NCBI GenBank assembly: GCA_031553775.1 | Contig: JAVBLA010000073.1 | Span: 1 to 34,474, forward strand | DNA length: 34,474 nt | Direction: 5' to 3' | From: JAISFI01 sp031553775 | GTDB taxonomy: Bacteria > Bacteroidota > Bacteroidia > Bacteroidales > Azobacteroidaceae | Shown: one piece after another, positions 1-8,460 of the stretch | Position numbering within the stretch: the first letter of the stretch is position 1 | Layout of the letters: the number at the start of each line of letters is the position of its first letter | Notes under the pieces: generated by a model | What the model was told of the DNA's origin: nothing | Databases searched by the model: none | Seen by the model: only the letters and a program-made list of their open reading frames with translations | Position numbers and translations under genes: made by a program

Positions 1-10
1 ATACCTTATA

Positions 11-112
11 GTCGAAAAGCTGTCTGAGGGAGAGAGCGCAGCGAGCGAACGAGTTCTTTTCGACAAAGCGCCTTTTTTTGGTACCTTTTTTTGGCGCAGC
101 AAAAAAAGATAC
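11..112. repeat. Hairpin-rich intergenic element
   Basis: Two adjacent inverted repeats are visible. The first has 9-base arms, GTCGAAAAG at 11-19 and CTTTTCGAC at 56-64, around a purine-rich interior with AGCGCAGCGAGCGAACGAG. The second has arms CTTTTTTT at 85-92 and AAAAAAAG at 101-108, with GTAC/ATAC flanks and an alternative GCGCC (68-72) / GGCGC (93-97) pairing. The run of T after the first hairpin could end transcription arriving from the left, outside the window. It resembles a dispersed intergenic repeat rather than a gene; no coding frame is supported here. Confidence 0.45.
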
Positions 113-180
113 AGAAAGTATTTTTATTCAAAATGTTTTTACACAAAAAAACATTCCCTTAACCCCCAATATGAATCCAT

Positions 181-220
181 TGAAAACAAAGATTGCCGGA
201 GAAAAGCTCCCCCGGCAACC
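181..220 (-). terminator. Intrinsic terminator of tpx
   Basis: On the minus strand, TTGCCGG (218-212) pairs with CCGGCAA (199-193) around a GGGAGCTTTTCT loop and is followed by a T-rich run (TCTTTGTTTTC). It lies about 20 bases after the tpx stop codon, as expected for a Rho-independent terminator. Confidence 0.7.
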
Positions 221-239
221 CAATCACTAACCCTTAACT

Positions 240-761
240 TTAACCAATGAAAAACAAAATGTATTGTATATGAGCTATCACAGCCTCGTAGTTCGGTTCT
301 TGTGCTATTTCCGGCACAAGTTCGGTGTAAATCACATATCCTTTTTCATCGATTGCGACCACTGCTCTGGCCAGCAAACCTTTCAAAGGACCATCTGCAA
401 GCAACAATCCGTATTTATTTTCAAAATCCGTGTCCCTGAACGCAGAAAGCGGTTTTACATTTTCAATACCTTCCGTAGAGCAAAAACGGGTATGAGCAAA
501 TGGCAGGTCTTTAGAAATTGCAAGCACTACTGTATTATTCAAATTGGCTGCATCTTTATTAAACCGCCTTACGGAAGCGGCACATACTCCGGTATCCAAA
601 CTTGGAAAAATATTCAAAATCACTTTCTTTCCTTTTAAATCAGATAAAGACACTTCCGCTAAATCTGTTTGTACAAGTTTAAAGTCAGGAGCTTGGTTGC
701 CTACTTCCGGAAGTTTTCCGTTTGTATGTATTTCCTTTCCTTTAAAAGTAATTGTTGACAT
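240..761 (-). CDS. tpx: Thiol peroxidase Tpx
   Basis: Atypical 2-Cys peroxiredoxin that reduces hydrogen peroxide and organic peroxides using thioredoxin. The 173-residue product is close to the E. coli length of 168. The peroxidatic Cys60 lies in SLDTGVCAASVRRFN and the resolving Cys94 in TRFCSTEG, matching the E. coli Cys61/Cys95 pair. Asp-Thr-Gly before Cys60 and Arg around residue 110 in FRDTDF are family features. There is no signal peptide, so it is cytoplasmic. The C terminus (IQYILFFIG) is more hydrophobic than usual. It follows uvrA on the same strand after about 108 bases and has its own terminator. In anaerobes this protein contributes to oxygen tolerance. The assignment is firm. 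Confidence 0.95.
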   Translation of the reverse strand: MSTITFKGKEIHTNGKLPEVGNQAPDFKLVQTDLAEVSLSDLKGKKVILNIFPSLDTGVCAASVRRFNKDAANLNNTVVLAISKDLPFAHTRFCSTEGIENVKPLSAFRDTDFENKYGLLLADGPLKGLLARAVVAIDEKGYVIYTELVPEIAQEPNYEAVIAHIQYILFFIG

Positions 762-869
762 ATTCTGTTTTGTTCGTTTGTTTGATAGTAAAACAGATGA
801 AGTACAAAAAGGTTTTATCGTTAACTTTTATTAACTATTTTTTAACTCATCTATTTATTCAGATTCCAG

Positions 870-3704
870 TCATCCAAACAGTTCTTTTCTTAAAAACTCA
901 GAAGTATAGCCAACATTTCCGACAGCTACTTCTTCCGGAGTGCCTGTAATCAGAACATTTCCACCAGCCTTTCCTCCTTCAGGGCCCATATCGATCATAT
1001 AATCGGCACATTTGATGATGTCGAGATTATGCTCTATAACGATCAGGGAATTCCCTTTATCAACCAGGCGGTTCAGTACGCCCAGCAATACGCGTATATC
1101 TTCAAAATGCAAACCGGTAGTAGGTTCATCCAATACATATAATGTACGGCCGGTATCCCGTTTGGCTAACTCTGTTGCCAGTTTTACGCGTTGATTCTCT
1201 CCCCCGGAAAGTGTTGTAGAAGGTTGTCCCAGTTTCACATACCCTAAACCCACATCCTGCAAAAGTTTGATTTTATGAAGGATAGACGGTACATTTTCAA
1301 AAAAATCGACAGCCATATTAATGGTCATATCCAGTACATCTGCAATAGATTTTCCTTTGAAGCGTACTTCTAGTGTTTCCCGGTTATATCGTTTACCATG
1401 GCAATCCTCACAGGGGACATAGACATCCGGAAGAAAATTCATTTCAATAGTTTTATAACCGTTTCCACCACAGGTTTCGCATCGTCCTCCCGTCACATTG
1501 AAAGAAAAACGACCCGGTTTATACCCTCTGATCTTTGCCTCGGGCAGTTCTACAAAAAGATTGCGGATATCGGAAAACACGCCGGTATAAGTAGCCGGAT
1601 TGGAGCGAGGGGTGCGTCCGATAGGTGACTGGTCTACGCTAACTATCTTATCGATATTTTCAATTCCTTCAATAGACCGGTGAGGCAACGGATCTTCCAA
1701 TGAACGATAGAAATACTTACTTAAAGCCGGCTGAAGCGTACCATTAATCAGGCTGGATTTTCCACTACCCGACACACCTGTTACACAAATAAACGTCCCC
1801 AACGGAAAAGTTACATCCACATTTTTCAGATTATGTCCGGATGCACCCCTCACAATCAGTTGTTTTCCATTTCCGGAACGTCTTTTCTCAGGAATCTCTA
1901 TCTGCTTTTTTCCATTCAGGTAAGACGATGTAAGTGTATCCGATTGAAGCATTTGCTGCGGTGTTCCGGCAAAGACCAGCTCGCCGCCATAACGGCCGGC
2001 CCGGGGTCCCAGATCCAGCACATAATCAGCATTGAGCATCATATCTTTATCATGTTCCACAACTATAACCGAGTTTCCGGTATCCCTTAATTGTTTCAGG
2101 GAATTGATCAACCGGATATTATCCCGTTGATGCAGGCCGATACTGGGTTCATCGAGAATATATAATACATTGACTAATTGCGATCCGATTTGAGTGGCTA
2201 AACGGATCCGCTGACTTTCGCCACCGGAAAGGGTAGCCGATGCACGGTTCAGGGAAAGATAGTCCAAACCCACATCCAGGAGAAATTTCAGGCGGGAATT
2301 GATTTCTTTCAGTATTTCCGCAGCAATTTGCCGTTGTTTAAGATTCAAATCCACGTCGATGCCTTCAAGCCATTCGCACAACAGGGAAATATCCATTTCC
2401 GAAATTTCCGCTATATTCTTCTCTCCTATTTTATAGTGCAATGCTTCTTTATTCAGCCGCTGTCCCTGACATTCCGGACAAACCACATTTTTGACAAACT
2501 GTCCCGCCCATTTCTGTGCAGAAGCCGAGGCATCGGCTTCCTGTTGCATGAAAATATATTTGACAACACCTTCAAAGCTTAGAAAATAGTTGGAATCGCC
2601 CAGCGACTCGTTCTTGATCTGCAAGCGCTCGTCCGTTCCATTCAGAATTTCGTCCAGAGCTTCTTCCGGAACTTCTTTCAGAGGCGTTTTAAGAGTCACT
2701 CCATATTTTTCACAAATCGCATCGATCTGCCAGAAAAGCAGGATATTTCTGTATTTTCCGAGAGGGGCGATACCTCCCTGGTAGATACTTTGCTCCGGAT
2801 TGGAAACGATTTTTTCCAGATCGATCTGGTTGACACTACCCAAACCTTTGCATTTCGGACAGGCACCCTGCGGCGAATTGAACGAAAAATTATGCGGAGC
2901 CGGTTCACTGTACGACAATCCGGTGGAAGGACACATCAGCCGCCTGCTGAAATGCCGGAGGTTTCCGGTTTCCAGTTCCAGCACCATGATTAATCCGTCG
3001 CCCTGCTTCATTCCCGTCCGGACACTTTCTTTCAATCGTTTTCCATCTTTAGCCGATACCTGCAACTTATCTACAACCACTTCCACACTATGGTTTTTAT
3101 AGCGGTCCAGCTTCAATCCCGGGATAATTTCCCGCAATTCTCCATCCACACGGACATTCAGATAGCCTTTTTTGCGCAATTGTTCGAAAAGTTCCTTATA
3201 ATGCCCTTTCCGGTTACGAACTACAGGAGACAAAAGATATATCTTTTTTCCCTCATATTGTTGCAATATCAACTGAAGGATTTGTTCTTCCGTATATTTA
3301 ACCATCTTTTCACCGGTATTATATGAATATGCTTCACCGGCCCGGGCATAAAGCAACCGGAAAAAGTCGTAAATTTCGGTAGTAGTCCCCACCGTAGACC
3401 GGGGATTCCGGTTCACCGTTTTCTGCTCAATGGATATTACCGGACTCAGGCCTGTAATCTGATCCACATCCGGCCGGTCCATATTCCCGAGAAAATTACG
3501 GGCATAGGCCGAAAACGTTTCTATATAACGTCTTTGTCCTTCTGCAAAAATCGTATCAAAGGCCAGTGATGATTTTCCACTTCCGCTCAAACCTGTAATT
3601 ACCACAAACCGATTGCGGGGAATTTCGACATCTATATTTTTCAAATTATGAACACGGGCGCCCAATACGCTGATCTGCTCTATTTCTTCAATTTTTTCCT
3701 GCAT
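870..3704 (-). CDS. uvrA: Excinuclease ABC subunit UvrA
   Basis: ATP-dependent damage sensor of nucleotide excision repair, acting with UvrB. The 944-residue product carries both ABC modules: Walker A GLSGSGKSS near residue 38, signature LSGGESQR near 490, second Walker A GVSGSGKSS near 645, signature LSGGENQR near 833, and Walker B segments LYILDEPSIGLH and LYVLDEPTTGLH. The C-terminal zinc site (CETCGGNGYK, then CEDCHGKR) is complete. The N-terminal site near residue 258 reads CPSTG instead of CxxC, so it keeps only three of four cysteines; I believe this is common in Bacteroidetes UvrA. The start is the ATG at 3704, preceded four bases upstream by AGAGG, one of the few clear ribosome-binding sites here. 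An in-frame TTG at 3719 is less likely. It follows the transglycosylase gene after 36 bases. Confidence 0.96.
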   Translation of the reverse strand: MQEKIEEIEQISVLGARVHNLKNIDVEIPRNRFVVITGLSGSGKSSLAFDTIFAEGQRRYIETFSAYARNFLGNMDRPDVDQITGLSPVISIEQKTVNRNPRSTVGTTTEIYDFFRLLYARAGEAYSYNTGEKMVKYTEEQILQLILQQYEGKKIYLLSPVVRNRKGHYKELFEQLRKKGYLNVRVDGELREIIPGLKLDRYKNHSVEVVVDKLQVSAKDGKRLKESVRTGMKQGDGLIMVLELETGNLRHFSRRLMCPSTGLSYSEPAPHNFSFNSPQGACPKCKGLGSVNQIDLEKIVSNPEQSIYQGGIAPLGKYRNILLFWQIDAICEKYGVTLKTPLKEVPEEALDEILNGTDERLQIKNESLGDSNYFLSFEGVVKYIFMQQEADASASAQKWAGQFVKNVVCPECQGQRLNKEALHYKIGEKNIAEISEMDISLLCEWLEGIDVDLNLKQRQIAAEILKEINSRLKFLLDVGLDYLSLNRASATLSGGESQRIRLATQIGSQLVNVLYILDEPSIGLHQRDNIRLINSLKQLRDTGNSVIVVEHDKDMMLNADYVLDLGPRAGRYGGELVFAGTPQQMLQSDTLTSSYLNGKKQIEIPEKRRSGNGKQLIVRGASGHNLKNVDVTFPLGTFICVTGVSGSGKSSLINGTLQPALSKYFYRSLEDPLPHRSIEGIENIDKIVSVDQSPIGRTPRSNPATYTGVFSDIRNLFVELPEAKIRGYKPGRFSFNVTGGRCETCGGNGYKTIEMNFLPDVYVPCEDCHGKRYNRETLEVRFKGKSIADVLDMTINMAVDFFENVPSILHKIKLLQDVGLGYVKLGQPSTTLSGGENQRVKLATELAKRDTGRTLYVLDEPTTGLHFEDIRVLLGVLNRLVDKGNSLIVIEHNLDIIKCADYMIDMGPEGGKAGGNVLITGTPEEVAVGNVGYTSEFLRKELFG

Positions 3705-3740
3705 GTTACCTCTATCCAATGTATTTTAAAGAGACTCTGG

Positions 3741-4712
3741 TTATTCAACAATCCAGTTTGTGTTATGCACCTCGATTTTTGCGGGATCCACACACATATC
3801 TTCTTCCAACGGAATCTGGATGATATAGGTTTTTCCCATCGTTTTCAGGCTTCGGTCCCTTAACCACACATTAAAATTTTTCAACTGATAATAATTAATT
3901 CCCTGTTCTTTGGCAAATTCGGCAAAATCGGGAACATCTTTCGATATTTCTATTTCTTTTGTCCGAATAACCGGATATAAATTTTCTTTTTTCAATACAA
4001 AACCATAACGGTAAGGATCCGAAAAAATCTCTTTCATGGCCAGTAACCGGAAAACATAACGGCTGGTTTCTTCTACCAGTAACAAATCAAAAAAGCTGTT
4101 TACTTTCTGTTTTTCCAATTCGGACCGGATTTTAGGTATACCCGCATTATACGAAGCGGCCGCATCCGTCCAATTGCCAAACTGTTTATAGGCACTGCGA
4201 AGATACCGGCAGGCAGCCTCTGTAGATTTCTCCACATGATACCGTTCATCTACCTGGTCGGCAACCGTTAATCCGAACTCCTTAGCCGTGGCAGCCGTAA
4301 ACTGCCATAAACCTGCAGCCTGGGCCGGAGAATAGGCCCTGACATCGAGCATACTTTCGATAACAGCCAGGTATTTAAAATCGTCAGGAATATTATTTTT
4401 AGCCAGAATCGGCTCAATCACAGGAAAATATCTGTTAGCACGTTTGATCTGTAACAATGTAGTGGAATGCAGATACGACAAGGCATTGATTTCCCGGTCA
4501 AATCTTTCCCGCATATCATATCTCTCGAGAGCAATTGTTTCTCCGCAAAACATCACAGATACGGGAAGATCTACAGAAAACACATCATAAGGAGCCTGCA
4601 ATTGTCCGGTCTGGGGAGGGGTACTGCCATTCCGGGAAAAAAGGCTGAAAGCAGACATTAGCAAAGACAATACCACACAGGTGATAATAATCAGATAACT
4701 TTTATTCTTCAT
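3741..4712 (-). CDS. Lytic murein transglycosylase, SLT family (GH23)
   Basis: Predicted to cleave peptidoglycan glycan strands non-hydrolytically, giving 1,6-anhydro-muramyl ends. Of 323 residues, about 5-26 form a single hydrophobic segment, an uncleaved anchor or signal peptide, placing the enzyme in the periplasm. The SLT domain spans about 95-235. Its catalytic Glu119 lies in LAVIESMLD, followed by YSPAQAAGLWQFTAATAKEFG and ASYNAG, the usual motifs of MltD/Slt enzymes. A C-terminal stretch (about 245-315) resembles the segment joining MltD catalytic domains to LysM repeats, but no complete LysM is evident. It has a good promoter at 4839-4846 and lies upstream of uvrA, probably co-transcribed. 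Confidence 0.88.
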   Translation of the reverse strand: MKNKSYLIIITCVVLSLLMSAFSLFSRNGSTPPQTGQLQAPYDVFSVDLPVSVMFCGETIALERYDMRERFDREINALSYLHSTTLLQIKRANRYFPVIEPILAKNNIPDDFKYLAVIESMLDVRAYSPAQAAGLWQFTAATAKEFGLTVADQVDERYHVEKSTEAACRYLRSAYKQFGNWTDAAASYNAGIPKIRSELEKQKVNSFFDLLLVEETSRYVFRLLAMKEIFSDPYRYGFVLKKENLYPVIRTKEIEISKDVPDFAEFAKEQGINYYQLKNFNVWLRDRSLKTMGKTYIIQIPLEEDMCVDPAKIEVHNTNWIVE

Positions 4713-4838
4713 ACTTCAAAAATTTCATTATTGAAAACCGGGAACAGGCTTGAGCAATCGACAATATATTATTACGAGTTCTTTCTGCTTCTGACACACT
4801 TAGGGGTAATTTGCGGATATTCAACATTTATAATTTCG

Positions 4839-4846
4839 CAAAGGTA
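4839..4846 (-). promoter_or_regulatory. -7 promoter box of the lytic transglycosylase
   Basis: TACCTTTG followed by CG on the minus strand matches the Bacteroidetes sigma -7 consensus TAnnTTTG. It lies about 127 bases before the ATG at 4712. No convincing -33 TTTG is seen. Confidence 0.5.
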
Positions 4847-4934
4847 ATAAATATCGTGACCCGGACCATCAGGCAGAATATATATATTTGAATTTTATAA
4901 CTCTTTTTATTGCCTCTTTTCAAAAAAGAAACCT

Positions 4935-4942
4935 TATTTTTG
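4935..4942 (+). promoter_or_regulatory. Possible -7 box of the S-component operon
   Basis: TATTTTTG fits TAnnTTTG and lies 31 bases before the ATG at 4974. It lacks the YG that follows most other boxes in this window and the -33 element is weak (TATTG near 4908), so this is tentative. Confidence 0.35.
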
Positions 4943-4973
4943 AAGCGTCTAATGTTCAAAACAAAAATAGTAT

Positions 4974-5483
4974 ATGGAAACATCTGTTCGTCTTTACGCA
5001 TTGGGATACGATAAAGTGAAAACTTATCTGTTCGCTGCACTCTTTATCCTGGGCAACTTATTATTGCCCCAATTATGTCATTTAATTCCTTCGGGTGGGC
5101 TGATACTTCTGCCTATTTTCTTTTTTACCCTGATAGGGGCATATAAATACGGCATCTATGTAGGCTTGCTCACAGCAATATTTTCCCCACTGTGCAACTA
5201 TTGGTTATTCGGCATGCCCGGAGAAGCTATGTTGCCTGTTATCCTGGCTAAATCTGTTATTCTAGCCATTGCTGCAGCCATAGTGGCAAAGAAAACGCAA
5301 AAAATTTCCCTGATTGCTTTGGCTGTTGTGGTTTTAGCATATCAGATTCCCGGAGTATTGATCGAATGGTTTTCGTTACATAATCTGCAACCGGCATTGT
5401 CGGATTTTCGCATTGGATTTCCGGGCATCCTGACACAGGTTTTCGGAGGATATCTTGTATTGAAAGCGCTTTCCAGAGTTTGA
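4974..5483 (+). CDS. ECF-type transporter S component-like membrane protein
   Basis: A 169-residue, almost wholly hydrophobic protein with about five to six membrane helices, near 17-36, 40-60, 62-78, 85-105, 110-128 and 145-165. Size and pattern fit the substrate-binding S components of energy-coupling factor transporters (for example GAYKYGIYVGLLTAIFSP and a MLPVILAKSVILA helix). Its substrate is not readable from the sequence. No EcfA ATPase or EcfT gene is nearby, so it would use shared modules elsewhere or act alone. The next gene, a phosphoribosyltransferase, starts four bases downstream, which hints at uptake of a nucleobase-like compound; that is inference. Alternatively it is an unrelated small membrane protein. 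Confidence 0.65.
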   Translation: METSVRLYALGYDKVKTYLFAALFILGNLLLPQLCHLIPSGGLILLPIFFFTLIGAYKYGIYVGLLTAIFSPLCNYWLFGMPGEAMLPVILAKSVILAIAAAIVAKKTQKISLIALAVVVLAYQIPGVLIEWFSLHNLQPALSDFRIGFPGILTQVFGGYLVLKALSRV

Positions 5484-5487
5484 CTTT

Positions 5488-5883
5488 ATGGAAAAATCCA
5501 TCAGTGAAATAATGGATCGTATCCGGGATATCCGGTTGGAAGAAGAATTCGATTTGATCGTAGCAATCGCAAACGGAGGTATTATTCCGGCAGCCATGAT
5601 CAACCAGCGCCTGAATATCGATATCCGGTTATTAAAAATCAATCTTCGAAATCCCTTACAACAACCATTGTACGACTCTCCCAGATTACTCCACCCAATA
5701 GATTTCGAGTACAAGGGAAAAACAATATTACTGGTTGAGGACCGGGTCAAGACAGGAGCAACACTCAACTATGCCAAAGAATTACTGCAAGAAGCCAAGC
5801 TGGTTAAAACCCTGGCGGTAAATGGTCCTGCAGATTACTCATTATATAATGAAAATTGTTTCAGGATGCCCTGGAACCTATGA
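5488..5883 (+). CDS. Short type-I phosphoribosyltransferase-fold protein
   Basis: The 131-residue product has the PRPP-binding signature of type-I phosphoribosyltransferases at about residues 79-92 (TILLVEDRVKTGATL, acidic pair Glu84-Asp85) and an early glycine loop IANGGIIPAA at 28-36. The C terminus CFRMPWNL recalls the Pro-Trp end of Gpt/COG2236 xanthine-guanine type enzymes. It is clearly shorter than typical members (about 150-200 residues), so the hood is reduced. It should be cytoplasmic. The start follows the S-component stop by four bases, and its TGA overlaps the ATG of the DUF362 gene (ATGA at 5880-5883), so the three are probably translationally coupled. The base it uses is unknown. 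Confidence 0.8.
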   Translation: MEKSISEIMDRIRDIRLEEEFDLIVAIANGGIIPAAMINQRLNIDIRLLKINLRNPLQQPLYDSPRLLHPIDFEYKGKTILLVEDRVKTGATLNYAKELLQEAKLVKTLAVNGPADYSLYNENCFRMPWNL

Positions 5884-6830
5884 AACTAACACAAATGGAA
5901 CGTCGTAATTTCATAAAGGCAGGAGCGTTGGCCGGGGTGGCTATCTCCACTTTGAATTTTGAAGCACTGGAAGCTGCTTTACTCAAAAATGAAATGGTGG
6001 TACAAAGTACTCCCGACTTAGTAGCTGTTATGGGAGGCGAACCAGGAATCATGTTGGATAAAGCCCTGGAAGCATTAGGCGGCATCGGCAAATTTGTCAA
6101 AAAAGGGCAACACATTGTCATTAAGCCCAACATAGGATGGGATAGATCTCCCCAGATATCCGCCAATACCAATCCAGAGTTATTGGCCGCGTTAATAAAA
6201 AAATGCCTGCAGGCCGGGGCGCAAAAAGTATCCGTATTTGATCATACCTGCGACGCCTGGCAAAAGTGTTACGATAACAGCGGTATCTCGAAGGCTGTTA
6301 AAGACGCCGGTGGAGTTATGATTCCCGGAAACGAAGAAAAATATTACAAAGACATAAACCTGCCTCAGGGAGTCAGCCTTAAAACAGCAAAAATCCATGA
6401 AGTACTGCTGGAAGCAGATGCCTGGATCAATGTACCTGTATTAAAAAACCACGGAGGAGCCAAAATGAGTATCTCCATGAAAAATTATATGGGTATTGTA
6501 TGGGACAGGCGCTATTTTCATGCCAACGATCTTCAGCAATGTATCGCCGACATTTGTACCTGGAATAAAAAGCCCGTCTTGAATATTGTCGATGCATACC
6601 GGGTAATACGGAAAAACGGTCCGCAGGGAAAAAGCGAAAACGACGTATCTCAATTGAAAACACTGCTTGCCTCCTCCAATATTGTAGCAGTAGATACTGC
6701 TGCCGTACAATTTTTCAATCAGGTTGAAAAAATGAATATAGATCAGGTAGGACATATTGGAAAAGGGGAAGCACTAAAACTGGGTACGACTGAGTTAAGT
6801 AAACTGAATATTAAAAGGATAAAAATATAA
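5880..6830 (+). CDS. Tat-exported DUF362 protein
   Basis: 316 residues. The N terminus has a twin-arginine signal (MERRNFIKAGALAGVAIS, Arg at about 8-9) ahead of a hydrophobic stretch, implying folded export to the periplasm. The body matches DUF362: IVIKPNIGW, a conserved TNPELLAALIKKCLQAG segment, VFDHT, and NVPVLKNHGGAKMSISMKNYMG. It has no CxxC ferredoxin motifs, so any cofactor is not obvious. The family's biochemical role is not established, though members often occur near iron-sulfur proteins. The start is the ATG inside the ATGA overlap with the preceding gene; a TTG at 5856 would put extra residues before the Tat motif and is less likely. A NapH-NapG-type fusion follows 77 bases downstream. 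Confidence 0.85.
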   Translation: MKLTQMERRNFIKAGALAGVAISTLNFEALEAALLKNEMVVQSTPDLVAVMGGEPGIMLDKALEALGGIGKFVKKGQHIVIKPNIGWDRSPQISANTNPELLAALIKKCLQAGAQKVSVFDHTCDAWQKCYDNSGISKAVKDAGGVMIPGNEEKYYKDINLPQGVSLKTAKIHEVLLEADAWINVPVLKNHGGAKMSISMKNYMGIVWDRRYFHANDLQQCIADICTWNKKPVLNIVDAYRVIRKNGPQGKSENDVSQLKTLLASSNIVAVDTAAVQFFNQVEKMNIDQVGHIGKGEALKLGTTELSKLNIKRIKI

Positions 6831-6907
6831 TTCCCGGCTATTGAACTCATTTCTGCGATCCGGCTCTCGTTCGCAAAATCTATAGTCTTCATCTGAAGAA
6901 AAAAAGA

Positions 6908-8431
6908 ATGAAAAACAAAACACTAAAAACGGGAAGAGTTATTTTAGCCCTCCTGTTTTTCATCCCTATCACCTGCTACTTTTTAGATTATAGCGGACAT
7001 GTGCCGGACCATCTGTCCAAAATTTTGCATCTTCAATTGATTCCGGCCCTGCTTTCCGGTTTTTTCCTGATCGTTCTGTTCATTCTCTTATTCACTATCT
7101 TCTTCGGAAGGATATACTGTTCCACAATTTGTCCGGCAGGAATACTGCAGGATATTTTTATCCGTTTATCCGGCAAAGGAAAAAAGAAAACAAAAAAACA
7201 TTTCAGCCATCGGAGTCCATACAACATACCGCGTTATAGCTTATTAGGAATTTGCATTCTACTTTTTCTCCTCAGGAACAACCAATTAGTATCTTTTCTG
7301 GATCCATATAGTAATTACGGACGCATTTCTGCCAATATTTTCCAACCTGTAATTATAGGAATCAATAATTTACTGGCTATGTTACTGGCTAAAGCAGGGA
7401 ACTATTCCATGTATTATATTTCCATCGGACATATCACTTTGATTTCTTTATTTGCATCTATTTCCATTTTGTTGATATTCGCTCTGTTCTCTGTCTTCCG
7501 GGGACGGTTATTCTGCAATACGCTTTGTCCTGTAGGTAGCCTATTGAGTCTATTTTCCCGTTTTTCCCTTTTCAGGATAACCTTTAATGAAAGTAAGTGC
7601 AACAATTGCGGGCTTTGCGAACGCTCTTGCAAAAGCGAATGTATAGACAGTAAAAAACAAACGGTAGATATATCGCGTTGCGTAAATTGTTTCAATTGTA
7701 TTCCTTCCTGTAAAAAAGGAGGATTAGAGTATCGGTTTTACCTGGCGACAAAGAAAAAAGAGATCGCAAACACAAAAAGTCGCCGGTCATTCATTGTCAC
7801 AGGAGCAGGCTTGATAGCCGGCATATCCATACTGCCATCGTGCAAAGGAATCAAAAAAGAAGGTACCTTCCAATCAAAGCAACCCGTTGTTCCTCCGGGA
7901 GCTCAAAATCGGAAAAGATTCGAAGAAACCTGTACTGCCTGCCATTTATGCGTGCTCAAATGCCCGTCGAAGGTATTAAAACCGGCTGGCATGGAATACG
8001 GGTTTAATTATCTTTTGAAGCCACATCTCAGTTACGAAAATTCTTATTGTAATTATGAGTGTACAATATGTTCGGAAATTTGCCCGAACCATGCTTTACT
8101 TCCTCTTACAACAGAAGAAAAAATAACCACCCAAATCGGGGTGGTGCATTTTAATGAAGATATTTGTGTAGTCAAGACTGAAGAAAAAGATTGCGGAGCC
8201 TGTTCCGAACATTGTCCTACACAAGCTGTAAAAATGGTTCCCTATAAAGGACACCTGACTATCCCGCATATAGAACCTGATATCTGTATTGGGTGTGGAG
8301 GGTGCGAGTCTATTTGTCCCGTACGTCCGCAACGCGCCATCATTATCATCGGAAATCCGGAGCATCAGAAAGTTAAAAAGCCGGAATATGAAAAGGTGAA
8401 AGAAGTAGAAGTAACCGATTTCGGATTTTAA
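6908..8431 (+). CDS. NapH-NapG-like fused polyferredoxin
   Basis: 507 residues in two halves. The first (about 1-280) is NapH/RdxA-like: membrane helices near 8-28, 44-67, 110-124 and 170-198, the motifs CSTICPAG (71-78) and CNTLCPVG (203-210), then two [4Fe-4S] motifs, CNNCGLCERSC (231-241) and CVNCFNCIPSC (258-268). The second half opens with a twin-arginine-like signal (SRRSFIVTGAG, Arg292-293), a short hydrophobic run and a lipobox-like LPSC ending at Cys312. It then has NapG/MauM-like clusters beginning CTACHLCVLKCP (342), CNYECTICSEICP (381), CGACSEHCP (429) and CIGCGGCESICP (460). Such proteins pass quinol electrons to periplasmic reductases. Partner and acceptor are unknown; the DUF362 protein upstream is the obvious candidate. 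Confidence 0.88.
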   Translation: MKNKTLKTGRVILALLFFIPITCYFLDYSGHVPDHLSKILHLQLIPALLSGFFLIVLFILLFTIFFGRIYCSTICPAGILQDIFIRLSGKGKKKTKKHFSHRSPYNIPRYSLLGICILLFLLRNNQLVSFLDPYSNYGRISANIFQPVIIGINNLLAMLLAKAGNYSMYYISIGHITLISLFASISILLIFALFSVFRGRLFCNTLCPVGSLLSLFSRFSLFRITFNESKCNNCGLCERSCKSECIDSKKQTVDISRCVNCFNCIPSCKKGGLEYRFYLATKKKEIANTKSRRSFIVTGAGLIAGISILPSCKGIKKEGTFQSKQPVVPPGAQNRKRFEETCTACHLCVLKCPSKVLKPAGMEYGFNYLLKPHLSYENSYCNYECTICSEICPNHALLPLTTEEKITTQIGVVHFNEDICVVKTEEKDCGACSEHCPTQAVKMVPYKGHLTIPHIEPDICIGCGGCESICPVRPQRAIIIIGNPEHQKVKKPEYEKVKEVEVTDFGF

Positions 8432-8460
8432 GCCTAATACAAAATACTATTATAATTGAA

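Noticed and set aside
4828..5040. Minus-strand 70-codon frame across the divergent promoter region
   Set aside because: It overlaps the start of the S-component gene and the promoter boxes, with a random-looking basic composition.
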